Part shown: one piece after another, positions 23,751 to 32,070 of the stretch | Position numbering within the stretch: position 1 is the stretch's first letter | Layout: every line of letters begins with the position of its first letter | Origin: an uncultured Treponema sp. | GTDB taxonomy: Bacteria > Spirochaetota > Spirochaetia > Treponematales > Treponemataceae | DNA: 38,082 nucleotides | Direction of reading: 5' to 3' | Assembly (NCBI GenBank): GCA_937923945.1 | Contig: CALDWC010000110.1 | Coordinates: 1-38,082 of the forward strand | The notes under the pieces: model-generated | Databases searched by the model: none | What the model was told of the DNA's origin: nothing | What the model saw: only the letters and a program-made list of their open reading frames with translations | Position numbers and translations under genes: made by a program

Positions 23751-24896
23751 ATGGACGACAAAATTTCTGTGTTAATAGTTGATGACTCCGCATTGATGCG
23801 CAGTCTTATCGGTCGTATTATTGAAAATACACCGGGATTGGTTATTGCCGATAAAGCGATGAACGGTAAATTTGCGCTGCAAAAATTGGAGCGCGCCGCC
23901 CCTGATGTCATTGTGCTTGATTTGGAAATGCCTGAAATGGGCGGCTTGGAATTTTTACAGGAACGGAAAAAACTGGGTATTGATATTCCGGTTATTGTGC
24001 TGTCCAGTATTGCAACCCAAGGCGCACACGTTACCATGCAATGTTTGGAAGCGGGAGCGAGTGACTTTATTACGAAGCCGACCGGTTCCGATGCTTCAAA
24101 TATTAAAACAGTCGCCGAAGAATTAACCGGACGGCTTTTTGCGTACGGCGGTCGTTACAAACGGAAAAAATCGACAGGCGAAGCGAACAAAGTGCCGGGA
24201 AATCTTGCACAGCAGTATCGCATTGACACGGAAAGTATTTATCGATCGACCGCGTCTCTTTTTTCGTCGCAGCCGCCCAAAAAGCCCGAACCCGTGACGC
24301 CGCTTTTACAGCCGGGTAATATTGAAGTAATTGGCATCGGAATTTCAACCGGCGGACCAAATGCGTTGCGTCAAGTGTTTGCGGAACTTTCCGGCGATAT
24401 TCGCCAACCGATTTTGGTCGTACAACACATGCCGGCAGGCTTCACCTACGAATTTGCAAACAGCTTAAATAAAATCTGTCCGCTTGAAGTAAAAGAAGCA
24501 AGCGATGGCGATCTTATAAAAGCGGGACGCATTCTCATCGCACCGGGCGGAAAACACATGATTGTGGAAAAACGTTCGCTTGCAAGCGTTGTTCGCATCA
24601 CGGAAACGCCGCCTGAAAACGGACACCGCCCCAGTGTGGATGTGCTGTTTAATTCCATCGCGGCAAACTACCAAAACCGCGCCCTCGGTGTGATTATGAC
24701 CGGCATGGGAAAAGACGGCGCAAAAGCGACTTTGGAATTGTATCGGCAGGGCTCGAGAACACTCGGGCAGGATGAAGCTTCAAGCGTCGTGTACGGGATG
24801 CCAAAAGTGGCGTTTGAAATGGGCGGGGTTATGGAACAGGTGAGCTTGGATAATATGGCGAGCGCAATCAACCGTTATGCCCTTGAAAATGCATAA
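23751..24896 (+). CDS. cheB: Chemotaxis response regulator protein-glutamate methylesterase CheB
   Basis: Removes methyl groups from (and deamidates) chemoreceptors, the adaptation step of chemotaxis; active when phosphorylated by CheA. The protein has 381 residues. The receiver domain has acidic residues D11/D12, phospho-acceptor D57 (VLDLEMPEMGG) and K109 (FITKPTG). A linker of about 60 residues leads to the methylesterase domain, with the catalytic triad S199 (GISTGGP), H226 (VVQHMPAG) and D322 (GMGKDGA). All key residues are present. No other che gene is adjacent. A weak AAGG precedes the ATG. The next gene starts 31 bp after the stop and may be co-transcribed. Confidence 0.95.
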   Translation: MDDKISVLIVDDSALMRSLIGRIIENTPGLVIADKAMNGKFALQKLERAAPDVIVLDLEMPEMGGLEFLQERKKLGIDIPVIVLSSIATQGAHVTMQCLEAGASDFITKPTGSDASNIKTVAEELTGRLFAYGGRYKRKKSTGEANKVPGNLAQQYRIDTESIYRSTASLFSSQPPKKPEPVTPLLQPGNIEVIGIGISTGGPNALRQVFAELSGDIRQPILVVQHMPAGFTYEFANSLNKICPLEVKEASDGDLIKAGRILIAPGGKHMIVEKRSLASVVRITETPPENGHRPSVDVLFNSIAANYQNRALGVIMTGMGKDGAKATLELYRQGSRTLGQDEASSVVYGMPKVAFEMGGVMEQVSLDNMASAINRYALENA

Positions 24897-24927
24897 TCGG
24901 TACTTAAACGAAAACTCACGAAACGCT

Positions 24928-25671
24928 ATGCAGATAATATTAACCGGCTTCCATGCCGTTGAAGAAGCCGCAAAAAATACGGCGGATGCGACACCGGCGG
25001 CGGATTTTACCCTTTTTTATGCAAATCCCGGACCGCGGGTGAAAAAAATACTCCAGCTTGCCGAGTCTAAAAATTTAACAACAAAGCAAGCGGAAAAACA
25101 AAAGCTCGATATGTTGGTAAAAGATTTACCGCCGCTTTTGCAAAATCACCGCGGGCTGGTTTTAGTGTATACGCAAAAAGAAAACCGCCGTTCGCTTGAA
25201 ACCTTTTTGGCGGAAACACATCAAAAAAAACGAATCACGATTGCTCTTTTAAGCAACATTATTGACCCGCACAACGTCGGTGCGATTTTGCGCAGTGCCG
25301 ATCAATTCTCCGTGGATGCCGTGATTGTCAGTGAGCATAAAAGTGCGGGCGATTATGCAACGATTGCAAAAATAAGTAGCGGTGCCAATCAATTTGTGCC
25401 GCTTATTGAAGTAAAAAATCTCAATCGCGCCGTTGAAACTTTAAAAGCGGAAGGTTTTTGGTGTTATGGAGCCGACCTTGCCGGTGAACCGCTGCCGACC
25501 GTTTCGTTTGCCGAGCGCAGCTGCATTGTTTTAGGCAGCGAAGGCAAAGGCATCGCCGAAAGCATCAAAAACAAAATGGACTGCATTATCACGATACCGA
25601 CTTCCGGTAAGGTCGACAGCTTAAATGTTTCCAACGCTGCCGCGATTATTTTTTACGAACGGGCAAAATAA
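24928..25671 (+). CDS. rlmB: TrmH/SpoU-family RNA 2'-O-ribose methyltransferase (RlmB-like)
   Basis: An SPOUT methyltransferase of 247 residues that uses SAM to methylate a ribose 2'-OH, probably in 23S rRNA. An N-terminal substrate-binding domain (LTGFHAVEEAAKN) precedes the knotted domain. The three SpoU motifs are present: NIIDPHNVGAILRSADQF (motif 1, with the catalytic Arg), VLGSEGKGI (motif 2) and IPTSGKVDSLNVSNAAAI (motif 3). I choose the ATG at 24928 because the family pattern begins there; the longer frame from 24877 overlaps the end of cheB. The exact target (G2251 as for RlmB) is inferred from family only. Confidence 0.88.
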   Translation: MQIILTGFHAVEEAAKNTADATPAADFTLFYANPGPRVKKILQLAESKNLTTKQAEKQKLDMLVKDLPPLLQNHRGLVLVYTQKENRRSLETFLAETHQKKRITIALLSNIIDPHNVGAILRSADQFSVDAVIVSEHKSAGDYATIAKISSGANQFVPLIEVKNLNRAVETLKAEGFWCYGADLAGEPLPTVSFAERSCIVLGSEGKGIAESIKNKMDCIITIPTSGKVDSLNVSNAAAIIFYERAK

Positions 25672-25741
25672 ATCTGTGTAGCAAGCAGTAACTTCCCTCG
25701 ACGCATTGAATAATATCTAAAATGTGAGTAAAATACGGTAA

Positions 25742-28021
25742 ATGGGCAAGTTAGATTTATACATTGATTATTTCAAAGATAAGTTATTCAAAAAAAAAGA
25801 AAAGCCGACTCATCAGGTTGATTTTGAAGAAATAAAAAGAGAAAACTGGGTTTTGGATTTTACCAAAGATGTCCGTTTTGAAGCCGAAGAAACGGATGAC
25901 TACATCACGAGCATCAATCGCGATGCACAGTGTTTGGAATTAACGGCGAAGCGGAAAAATGTATACGCATGGACGGTGAACAAACAGTTCCGCTACGATG
26001 ATTTTGCACTTGATTTTACGGTTGACTTCGATGAAGCCGGCGTGAAGCTAAAAACCGACAAAGCAGGTACTTGCGCCGCCGGAGTTTTGTTTCGCTATTT
26101 GAATGTGGGCGTTTTTTATGTGCTGGTCGTTTCGGATCAAGGCTGGGTACGCATGGACGTGATGATTAACGGATCGCCTTTTACCGTGTTGGGTTGGACC
26201 AAACCGGTGCATATTTCATCGCTTTTTGAAACAAATACCATGCAGGTGAAATTAATTGCTGTCGGAACTTCGTTTCATATTTTAGTTGATGATAATTGGG
26301 TAGCAACCGTCTCGAATGATGTCGTGCAGTCTGCCGGAAAAATTGCGGTTGCCGTTCAAAACTGGGAAAGTTTTTCGCAATGTACTTGCCGGATTAAAAA
26401 CTTTGCGCTGAACTCGGAAAGCACCGCGGTGGAAAATTTGGATACGCTCGCGGTTCAAAAAGCCGACACCGATTATGCGGCACACATCAATCTTGCGAAA
26501 ACGTTTTATGCGATGGGAAAGGCTGACCTTGCGAGCGCGGAAATCAACAAAGCCGAAACCGTGCAGCCACTTGCTCCTGAAGATGCAATCACGGCAGGGC
26601 GGATTTTCTTTTCGCACGGAAAATTCGATGACGCGGAGCGGGCATTTAAGCAAGCGGTTGCAAACGCTCCGAAAAATGTGCAGGCGCTTGAAGAACTGGG
26701 CGGTTTATATTATTACAGCGAACAGTTTGAAAAACTGGGAAAATTTTTAGAAAATACCGAAACAAAAAAGGAAGCTTTGTTTGCGTCGTCAGCGATATTG
26801 GAAAATTTTGCAGGGCATTATTTTAGCTGGAGCGGCGAACACGAAAAAGCGGCTGCGTATTATGAAAAAGCATTTGCTTTGCAGGAAAATGAAGGCTTAT
26901 TCGCGTTAAATGCCGCTTCCGAATATGAGCAGCTCCTCGATACGGAAAAAGCTTATCCGCTCCTTTTGAAAGCGGGTTACGCTTTTTTAAAACGCGAAAA
27001 TTATACCGATCTCGCGCAAGTGGCTGATACATTGGAGAACCTCAAAAAAGATGACGAGCAGGTTTTATCTCTTTTGGGCAAGTTTTATTTCGGTATTGAA
27101 AACTTTGCGGAAGCCTTGCCTTATTTCGAGACCTTGTGTGAAACCCGAAAAACAAAGGATGCGAGCAACTGGTATTTATATGCTTTGTTGGTAAAAGATA
27201 CCGATAGCGCAAAATATTTGAGCTGCTTAAAAAAAGCGGTTCGCTTGGACGGAAAATCGGCGCTGTATCTTTTCCGGCTTGCCGAAGCGGAGTTTTACGC
27301 CGGCGAAGATTGCAGCAAAAGTTTGGAAAAATCGCTCGCCATCGATCCGCAGAATGCGTGGAGCCATAATCTCAAAGCCTTGGCGGCTTTAAAAACGGAA
27401 CATTTCGATGACGCAATGGAAAGCATCGAAACGGCGCGAAAGATTTTGCCGGATGAACTTTCACTGTTGGCTAACTACGTGGAGATAAAACGCCGACAGG
27501 GAAAACTTGCTGACGTGTTACCGCTTTTTGATTTGAACGCGGACACGGTTGACGTGGCGGTTGAGCGGAATCGCGGTGATGCATTCCATGCTTTAGCAAA
27601 TGCGTTTTACAACGACAGCGATTTTGAAAGTGCCGACACCTGGTACAAAGAAGCGGAAAAACTCGTGCCGGAAAATTACGACTTTTTGGTTAATCATGCG
27701 CAAAATTCAATGGAGTTGGGCTTTTTAAATGAAGCCGATACGCTGTTGGTAAAAGCCCTTGAAATGCAGGGGACGCTTGAAGTATACCGTTTGATTGCAC
27801 GGCTTGCAACGCTGAAAGGAAATTATCTTCGGGCAAAAGCGACCGTTGATGAAGCGCTCACGATATACCCTGACAATGCTGACCTTCTTTTTGATTTGAC
27901 GATTATCCAAACTCAATTTAACAAAAAAGCGGAGGCGGAAGCAAGCTATAAAAAGTTGTACAAGTTGGAAAAGTCAGCCCGCGTTAAAGATTTAAAACAA
28001 AAAATTGCGGCATTGGGGTAG
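25742..28021 (+). CDS. Large TPR protein with an N-terminal beta-sandwich domain
   Basis: A 759-residue protein without signal peptide. Residues ~30-220 look like a concanavalin/LamG-type beta-sandwich (WVLDFTKDVRFEAE ... FVNVGVFYVLVV-like strands ... ILVDDNWVATVSNDV), as found in carbohydrate-binding or DUF1080-like modules. From ~240 to the end there are at least a dozen tetratricopeptide repeats (for example YAAHINLAKTFYAMGKADLA, FDDAERAFKQAVANAPKN). TPRs provide protein-protein scaffolds. Its role is unknown. The Shine-Dalgarno sequence is weak. It ends 9 bp before the convergent DUF192 gene. Confidence 0.8.
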   Translation: MGKLDLYIDYFKDKLFKKKEKPTHQVDFEEIKRENWVLDFTKDVRFEAEETDDYITSINRDAQCLELTAKRKNVYAWTVNKQFRYDDFALDFTVDFDEAGVKLKTDKAGTCAAGVLFRYLNVGVFYVLVVSDQGWVRMDVMINGSPFTVLGWTKPVHISSLFETNTMQVKLIAVGTSFHILVDDNWVATVSNDVVQSAGKIAVAVQNWESFSQCTCRIKNFALNSESTAVENLDTLAVQKADTDYAAHINLAKTFYAMGKADLASAEINKAETVQPLAPEDAITAGRIFFSHGKFDDAERAFKQAVANAPKNVQALEELGGLYYYSEQFEKLGKFLENTETKKEALFASSAILENFAGHYFSWSGEHEKAAAYYEKAFALQENEGLFALNAASEYEQLLDTEKAYPLLLKAGYAFLKRENYTDLAQVADTLENLKKDDEQVLSLLGKFYFGIENFAEALPYFETLCETRKTKDASNWYLYALLVKDTDSAKYLSCLKKAVRLDGKSALYLFRLAEAEFYAGEDCSKSLEKSLAIDPQNAWSHNLKALAALKTEHFDDAMESIETARKILPDELSLLANYVEIKRRQGKLADVLPLFDLNADTVDVAVERNRGDAFHALANAFYNDSDFESADTWYKEAEKLVPENYDFLVNHAQNSMELGFLNEADTLLVKALEMQGTLEVYRLIARLATLKGNYLRAKATVDEALTIYPDNADLLFDLTIIQTQFNKKAEAEASYKKLYKLEKSARVKDLKQKIAALG

Positions 28022-28030
28022 GAAATCAGT

Positions 28031-28510
28031 TTACTTTTTCGGTGCCGGCAGTACGAGTGCCGCACCAACTGTAATTTCGACGCGGGTAAACCAGCCCTGC
28101 GGCACTTCCAGCGCGTACATGCAGGAAAAAGAGCTTGCAACGGTTTCCAAACTGAAAGGCGTCAAATCGTGTATTTCTTTGATAATGCCCGCTTTATCGA
28201 TATATGCAATCGAAAGAGGACGGGGCGTATTTTTCATCCAAAAGCGTAATTGCTGTTCTTTTTCAAACACAAACAACATGCCGGTTCCGTCGGGGATATG
28301 CTTGCGTTCCATAAACCCACGCGCCCGTTCTTTGTCCGTTTGGGCGATTTCCAACGTAATCGAAACCACTTCGCCGTCCGTTTTCGTAATCGTATACTCT
28401 TTTGTTGGAAGTTTTCCCGTACAGGAAAATAACGGCATGCTCAAAAAAACAATAAAAAACAGACAGTCCGCAAAGTTTCTTTTTTTAAAATTCGTTAATA
28501 AAAGCTTCAC
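28031..28510 (-). CDS. DUF192-family lipoprotein
   Basis: A 159-residue exported protein. The N-terminus is basic, then hydrophobic, ending in a lipobox-like MPLFSC (Cys30). The rest is the DUF192 fold: ITLEIAQTDKERARGFMERK, GMLFVFEKEQQLRFWMKNT, LSIAYIDKAGIIKEIHDLTP and a final GWFTRVEITVGAAL. The family is widespread, with unknown biochemical function. The start is a GTG at 28510, supported by GGAG 7 nt upstream. It overlaps the preceding gene by 26 bp, so translation is likely coupled. Confidence 0.88.
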   Translation of the reverse strand: MKLLLTNFKKRNFADCLFFIVFLSMPLFSCTGKLPTKEYTITKTDGEVVSITLEIAQTDKERARGFMERKHIPDGTGMLFVFEKEQQLRFWMKNTPRPLSIAYIDKAGIIKEIHDLTPFSLETVASSFSCMYALEVPQGWFTRVEITVGAALVLPAPKK

Positions 28511-29099
28511 GATTTAACTCCGATTTTGCCGTTTCCGTTTGACTTGCTTCAAGCATTGAATTAAACACCTGCAAGTCGAGATATTTTACCGTAAGCGGCT
28601 TTTCAATCGTAATGCGGACGGTTTCATTTTCCCAAATTGCGCGATGCGGATTTATGTCAAGCGGCTCACCGTACTTTTCGCAAAAATGCTTATACAGGGA
28701 ATAATGATCAACTTTGTCCGTGTTCAATTTCAGCGTTATCGTATATAAACTTTCTTCATTGAATTGAAACCACGCTCGCTCAATAAAAGCGGAGCCTTGC
28801 GTTTCAATTGAACTTCGGTTCGGGGCGGCGAGCAGTGAAAAATCCCGCTCACCGCGGTAGCCGAAAATTTTATCGGTTTTTAACGCATCTTTGACGGTTT
28901 CCAAGCTCATACCCAACGAAATACCGCGGTAGCTTGCCGGTAACTCGGCAAATTGCGTTTTTTCCGCGTTCGCTGAATGTGCCTCCGTCGTATCAACGAT
29001 TTCAGACGCATCATACGGACTTGATTCGACCGTTCCCTGCCCCGAAGCGGCAAGTGAACCGATAAAAAATATTGCCCAGAATATATATCGTTTTTTCAT
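28485..29099 (-). CDS. Exported protein of unknown function
   Basis: A 204-residue protein with an N-terminal signal peptide (KKRYIFWAIFFIGSLAASGQ). The mature part begins with a low-complexity linker and then a compact domain starting YRGISLGMSLETVKDALKTD, a pattern seen in small periplasmic domains of spirochaetes and other bacteria. It continues with mixed strands to the C-terminus. I do not recognise a named family. GAGGAG lies 15 nt before the ATG, further than usual. It overlaps the DUF192 gene by 26 bp and lies 46 bp after the CNB-domain gene, so it sits mid-operon. Confidence 0.75.
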   Translation of the reverse strand: MKKRYIFWAIFFIGSLAASGQGTVESSPYDASEIVDTTEAHSANAEKTQFAELPASYRGISLGMSLETVKDALKTDKIFGYRGERDFSLLAAPNRSSIETQGSAFIERAWFQFNEESLYTITLKLNTDKVDHYSLYKHFCEKYGEPLDINPHRAIWENETVRITIEKPLTVKYLDLQVFNSMLEASQTETAKSELNREAFINEF

Positions 29100-29145
29100 A
29101 AGTATATAAAAAACTCCTCGCTCAAATACTCGCGTTCACGCCGGT

Positions 29146-30393
29146 TTACCAATAACTGCCGCTTTTTGCGCGAATTTCACGCCGTTTTGCTTCGATTTTT
29201 TGCATTCGTTTGAAATATGCCGCTTTTTTTTCAAGTTCCAGCTGATCCGTTACGGTAATTTTTGAGTTTTCACAACGAATAATCGGCTCCTGCAAAAAGT
29301 CGGCGACTGCCGATGACATTTTACTTTTCGGAATACCGCACATATTCGCAAGTTCAATCGGACCGAAATTAAACGAATACGGCAGCATGGGCATCGGCTT
29401 AATGCGGGTTTTTTCAAACTGCAGAGCAAGCATATCGTACATTTTTTCAAGCGGTTCAATAATCTGTGTATTATCAAGCTGGCGATACATTGACCAAATC
29501 CGTTCGGCAAAGGTGGTCGTTAAGCTTGCAATAAGCTGCGGCTGTGTCGAAACAAGATATTTAAAGTTATTGTAGTTGACCGCCAGCAGTTTACCGCCTT
29601 CTTCGGTAAGACTGGCACTCGCCGAACGGGGTTTATTTTCAAGCAGCGCCATTTCGCCGAACATATCGCCTTCTTTCAACACGGCAAGAAGCACTTCGTT
29701 GTCATCAACAATTTTGGTAATTTTAACCTGTCCCTTTTGAATAATATACAGCTCGGATCCGCTCTGACATTCGCAAAATACCATCGCTTCCCCTTTGTAG
29801 ACGCGCGTTGACGATTCGTTATTAGCACCGATCATTTCGCTTGAAATCCGCACATTCATATTTTGAATGGCAATTAAGTTGTCTTTTGCGTTTTGTATGT
29901 TTTTGCCGTTCGGCATCGCTTTCAAATAATGGTAGTAGGCATACACGGCAAGCGGAAATTTTCCCATCCTCATATAATATTCACCGATAGTAAAAAGATG
30001 TTCCAAACCGGGAGAAACGTTTTTTTTCAGCGTGATACGGGTGAGCGCCTCATCGAGGTACCGCATTTTCCGCGAAAAAGAATAAATGATTTTCATCGCA
30101 ACCGGTGTGTTTTGCGCAATGAGACTCGGAAACTGGTTATAGGGAACCGCAATCAGCACGATATCCGTTAATGCAATTGCCGTTTCAACTTGATTATGGC
30201 GAGCCATACAGGAAACGACACCCAAAAAATCGCCCGCCTTGAGAACGTTGCCGCCTTCTTCGGCGACGACTTCCGATTCTTTTACAATCTGCACTTGTCC
30301 GCTTTGAATGATGTAAAAGCACTCGGTATCTTCCTTGCCCTCAATTAAAATATAGGAACCTTTTCTAAACTTAACAAACGAAAGCTGTGCCAA
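29146..30393 (-). CDS. Protein with two cyclic-nucleotide-binding domains
   Basis: A 415-residue cytoplasmic protein with two CNB (Crp-like) beta-rolls, at ~5-115 and ~195-310. The second domain has a good phosphate-binding cassette (FGEMALLENKPRSAS) while the first (FLGVVSCMARHNQVE) lacks the Arg, so probably only the second binds cAMP, cGMP or a dinucleotide. The segment between them (~120-185) is helical. The C-terminal ~80 residues (ELANMCGIPKSKMSSAVADF) look like a degenerate winged helix-turn-helix. It could be a transcription regulator or a signalling adaptor. The start is TTG (30393), with AGAGG 6 nt upstream. Confidence 0.85.
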   Translation of the reverse strand: MAQLSFVKFRKGSYILIEGKEDTECFYIIQSGQVQIVKESEVVAEEGGNVLKAGDFLGVVSCMARHNQVETAIALTDIVLIAVPYNQFPSLIAQNTPVAMKIIYSFSRKMRYLDEALTRITLKKNVSPGLEHLFTIGEYYMRMGKFPLAVYAYYHYLKAMPNGKNIQNAKDNLIAIQNMNVRISSEMIGANNESSTRVYKGEAMVFCECQSGSELYIIQKGQVKITKIVDDNEVLLAVLKEGDMFGEMALLENKPRSASASLTEEGGKLLAVNYNNFKYLVSTQPQLIASLTTTFAERIWSMYRQLDNTQIIEPLEKMYDMLALQFEKTRIKPMPMLPYSFNFGPIELANMCGIPKSKMSSAVADFLQEPIIRCENSKITVTDQLELEKKAAYFKRMQKIEAKRREIRAKSGSYW

Positions 30394-30489
30394 TTCAAAC
30401 CTCTACTTATTATAAAACTATCTGCAATATTTTTCAAGAGCAGCCGTTTACCGATTTTCTGAAACTTTTTTAAAAATTTCTCAAAAGAA

Positions 30490-30567
30490 GGCACTGATTA
30501 ATTTAATCGAGAAGTAAGGCCGTCTTTCAAAAACTAAAAGTTTTTAAAAGGCTACCTTATCAGCGCC
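30490..30567 (+). repeat. Dispersed palindromic element, copy E (best-preserved hairpin)
   Basis: It begins GGCACTGATTAATTTAATCG and ends ATCAGCGCC. The inner arms AGGCCGTCTTTCAAAAACT (30517-30535) and AGTTTTTAAAAGGCTACCT (30539-30557) pair at most positions around a 3-nt loop, and the ends GGCACTGAT/ATCAGCGCC pair with one mismatch. The whole 78-bp unit can fold into a single long interrupted hairpin. Confidence 0.8.
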
Positions 30568-30641
30568 TATCTTTAAAATCGTTATTTCGCAAATGTTAAA
30601 AATACTATTTGCTGAACATCGAGCAACAATATGAAAACGCT

Positions 30642-30681
30642 GGTAAACGGCGTCCAGCCTTTAATCAATGTTTTCTTTGGG
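30642..30681 (+). repeat. ~40-bp direct repeat, left copy (flanks crcB)
   Basis: The sequence GGTAAACGGCGTCCAGCCTT and its continuation to TTTCTTTGGG recur at 31268-31306 with only a few changes. The two copies bracket crcB in the same orientation. Confidence 0.75.
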
Positions 30682-30800
30682 TTCAATTATAGTAATTTTT
30701 ATTATTTGTAACAATGGGCGTTTTATCAAAACTGAAAACTTTTATGAACGCTCAATGGTCGGAATAGGTTTACTCCTTGTAATTCTTCTTTCTACATATT

Positions 30801-30840
30801 ACAATGCACCGATGTAGGAAAAATTTTTATGGTACATTGT
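30801..30840 (+). promoter_or_regulatory. Possible start-region hairpin of crcB
   Basis: ACAATGCACC (30801-30810) and GGTACATTGT (30831-30840) are complementary at nine of ten positions. The loop holds the Shine-Dalgarno TAGGA (30815-30819) and the ATG, whose G is the first base of the right arm. This could modulate translation, but it may be fortuitous. Confidence 0.35.
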
Positions 30841-31194
30841 CTCATTGTAGGAATTGGCGGATTTATCGGAGCGGTATTACGGTATCTTATAACGCTCATT
30901 CCGATGAAAGAAAATACGCTGTTTCCTTATAAAACTTTTGCGGTTAATGTCCTCGGGGCATTCGCCATTGCCATCATTGCAGTCCTCTATTCTAAAATGA
31001 AAAGACCGAATGCGGAGCTGCTTCTTTTTTTGAAAGTAGGAATATGCGGCGGTTTTACAACGTTTTCGTCTTTTGCATTGGAAACATTTGATTTACTCAA
31101 ACTCGGAGCAACGATACAAGCCGCTGTTTACGTAATACTCAGTGTTGTTATTTCGTTGCTGGTGATTTATGGTATACAGTCATTGTTACAATAA
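30829..31194 (+). CDS. crcB: Fluoride exporter CrcB/Fluc
   Basis: A small inner-membrane channel of 121 residues that expels fluoride and acts as an antiparallel dimer. Four membrane segments are visible. Family hallmarks are present: GGFIGAVLRY near the N-terminus, Asn40 in FAVNVLGAF, and the GGFTTFSSF motif (74-82) whose Phe residues line the pore. Length matches the family. TAGGA lies 9 nt before the ATG. A single gene is present, so the channel would be homodimeric (dual topology) unless a second copy exists elsewhere. It lies between two ~40-bp direct repeats. Confidence 0.95.
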   Translation: MVHCLIVGIGGFIGAVLRYLITLIPMKENTLFPYKTFAVNVLGAFAIAIIAVLYSKMKRPNAELLLFLKVGICGGFTTFSSFALETFDLLKLGATIQAAVYVILSVVISLLVIYGIQSLLQ

Positions 31195-31267
31195 TGATGC
31201 TGTAAAAACTTTTTCCTTACAGAGACGCTGTGCTTTTACAAATATACTCTGATTCACAAAGTATGCC

Positions 31268-31306
31268 GGTAAACGGCGTCAAGCCTTTAATCAGTGTTTC
31301 TTTAGG
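31268..31306 (+). repeat. ~40-bp direct repeat, right copy (flanks crcB)
   Basis: It matches 30642-30681 with few differences (GGTAAACGGCGTCAAGCCTT and on to TTTCTTTAGGG). Parts of it (AGCCTTTAATCA) resemble the tail of palindromic element copy B, near 680-695. Confidence 0.75.
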
Positions 31307-31320
31307 GCGATGCCCTAAAG
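31300..31320. terminator. Hairpin after crcB (weak terminator candidate)
   Basis: CTTTAGGGC (31300-31308) and GCCCTAAAG (31312-31320) form a perfect 9-bp stem with a 3-nt loop. No T-run follows, so termination is uncertain. Confidence 0.4.
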
Positions 31321-31432
31321 ACCCTGCTTTGTACATAGAAAAACTCTAATGAGAGGTTACCTTCAATAACAGCGTCACTTTAACTGCATCGAAAAATAGA
31401 TTTTATAAGCGCATGGTCGGTTTATTTTTCTC

Positions 31433-31461
31433 TTGAAGTTTTATAAAAAAACTAGTAGAAT
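31433..31461 (+). promoter_or_regulatory. Promoter of the TlpA-like gene
   Basis: TTGAAG (31433-31438) and TAGAAT (31456-31461) are spaced 17 bp, about 36 bp before the ATG at 31497, which is preceded by AGAGGA. Confidence 0.6.
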
Positions 31462-31496
31462 AATTCCGCTATTTATTCTTTAAAAAAGAGGATTAT

Positions 31497-32063
31497 ATGA
31501 AATACGTAAAACTATTTTTCATGGTATTTTTGATGGTTTCAGTTTTTGCCTGTACCAAAGAAAAAAAACAGGCATCGACTTCCGGCACTGGTGATGTTGC
31601 CGAGACGGTTGCGCATACAAAATTCGGAACACCGATAGAGTTTAAAAGCTGTGATCTCAACGGCAACAAAATCGGCAGTGAAGTTTTTCAAAATGCAGAC
31701 GTAACGCTCGTGAACATTTGGGCAACGTGGTGCGGACCGTGCCGCGGTGAATTGCCGGCACTCGGAAAAATCGCCGAAAAATATACCGCAAAGGGCTATC
31801 AAGTTATCGGATTTATTCTCGACGTTTCTGAAGGCTCCGACAATGCGGATGTCGCAAAGGAAATACTTTCCGATGCGGGATGCAATTTTCCGGTTGTTAT
31901 GAACCATCCTTCGCTGGATGCGGTTTTTGCCGATGTTGACGCATTTCCCACAACCCTTTTTGTTGATAAAGCAGGTAACTTGCTTTTACCGGAACACATC
32001 GGTGCAACTGACGAAAAGGGATTTGAAGCTCTGTTTGAAAAAGCGATTGAAGCGGCAAAATAA
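31497..32063 (+). CDS. TlpA/ResA-like thioredoxin-fold lipoprotein
   Basis: A membrane-anchored thiol-disulphide oxidoreductase of 188 residues acting outside the cytoplasm. The signal peptide ends in the lipobox SVFAC (Cys19). After a short linker comes the thioredoxin fold with active site WATWCGPCRGE (C79, C82), the cis-Pro region (DAFPTTLFVDK) and the TlpA-type insertion. Members reduce cytochrome- or envelope-protein disulphides or take part in peroxide defence. Its electron donor (a CcdA/DsbD protein) is not in the window. The next gene starts 7 bp after the stop, so the two are likely co-transcribed. Confidence 0.9.
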   Translation: MKYVKLFFMVFLMVSVFACTKEKKQASTSGTGDVAETVAHTKFGTPIEFKSCDLNGNKIGSEVFQNADVTLVNIWATWCGPCRGELPALGKIAEKYTAKGYQVIGFILDVSEGSDNADVAKEILSDAGCNFPVVMNHPSLDAVFADVDAFPTTLFVDKAGNLLLPEHIGATDEKGFEALFEKAIEAAK

Positions 32064-32070
32064 CACTTTC

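Larger units (their letters stand above)
30405..30828. other. Intergenic region between the CNB-domain gene and crcB
   Basis: No gene seen. It contains a full-length palindromic element (30490-30567), one copy of a ~40-bp direct repeat (30642-30681), and the leader of crcB. I looked for a fluoride riboswitch before crcB and found no match. Confidence 0.6.
31195..31496. other. Intergenic region between crcB and the TlpA-like gene
   Basis: No gene seen. It holds the second ~40-bp direct repeat (31268-31306), a 9-bp-stem hairpin overlapping its end (31300-31320), and a promoter (31433-31461). Confidence 0.6.

Noticed and set aside
30682..30828. Fluoride riboswitch before crcB
   Set aside because: The conserved crcB-motif elements could not be found in the leader.
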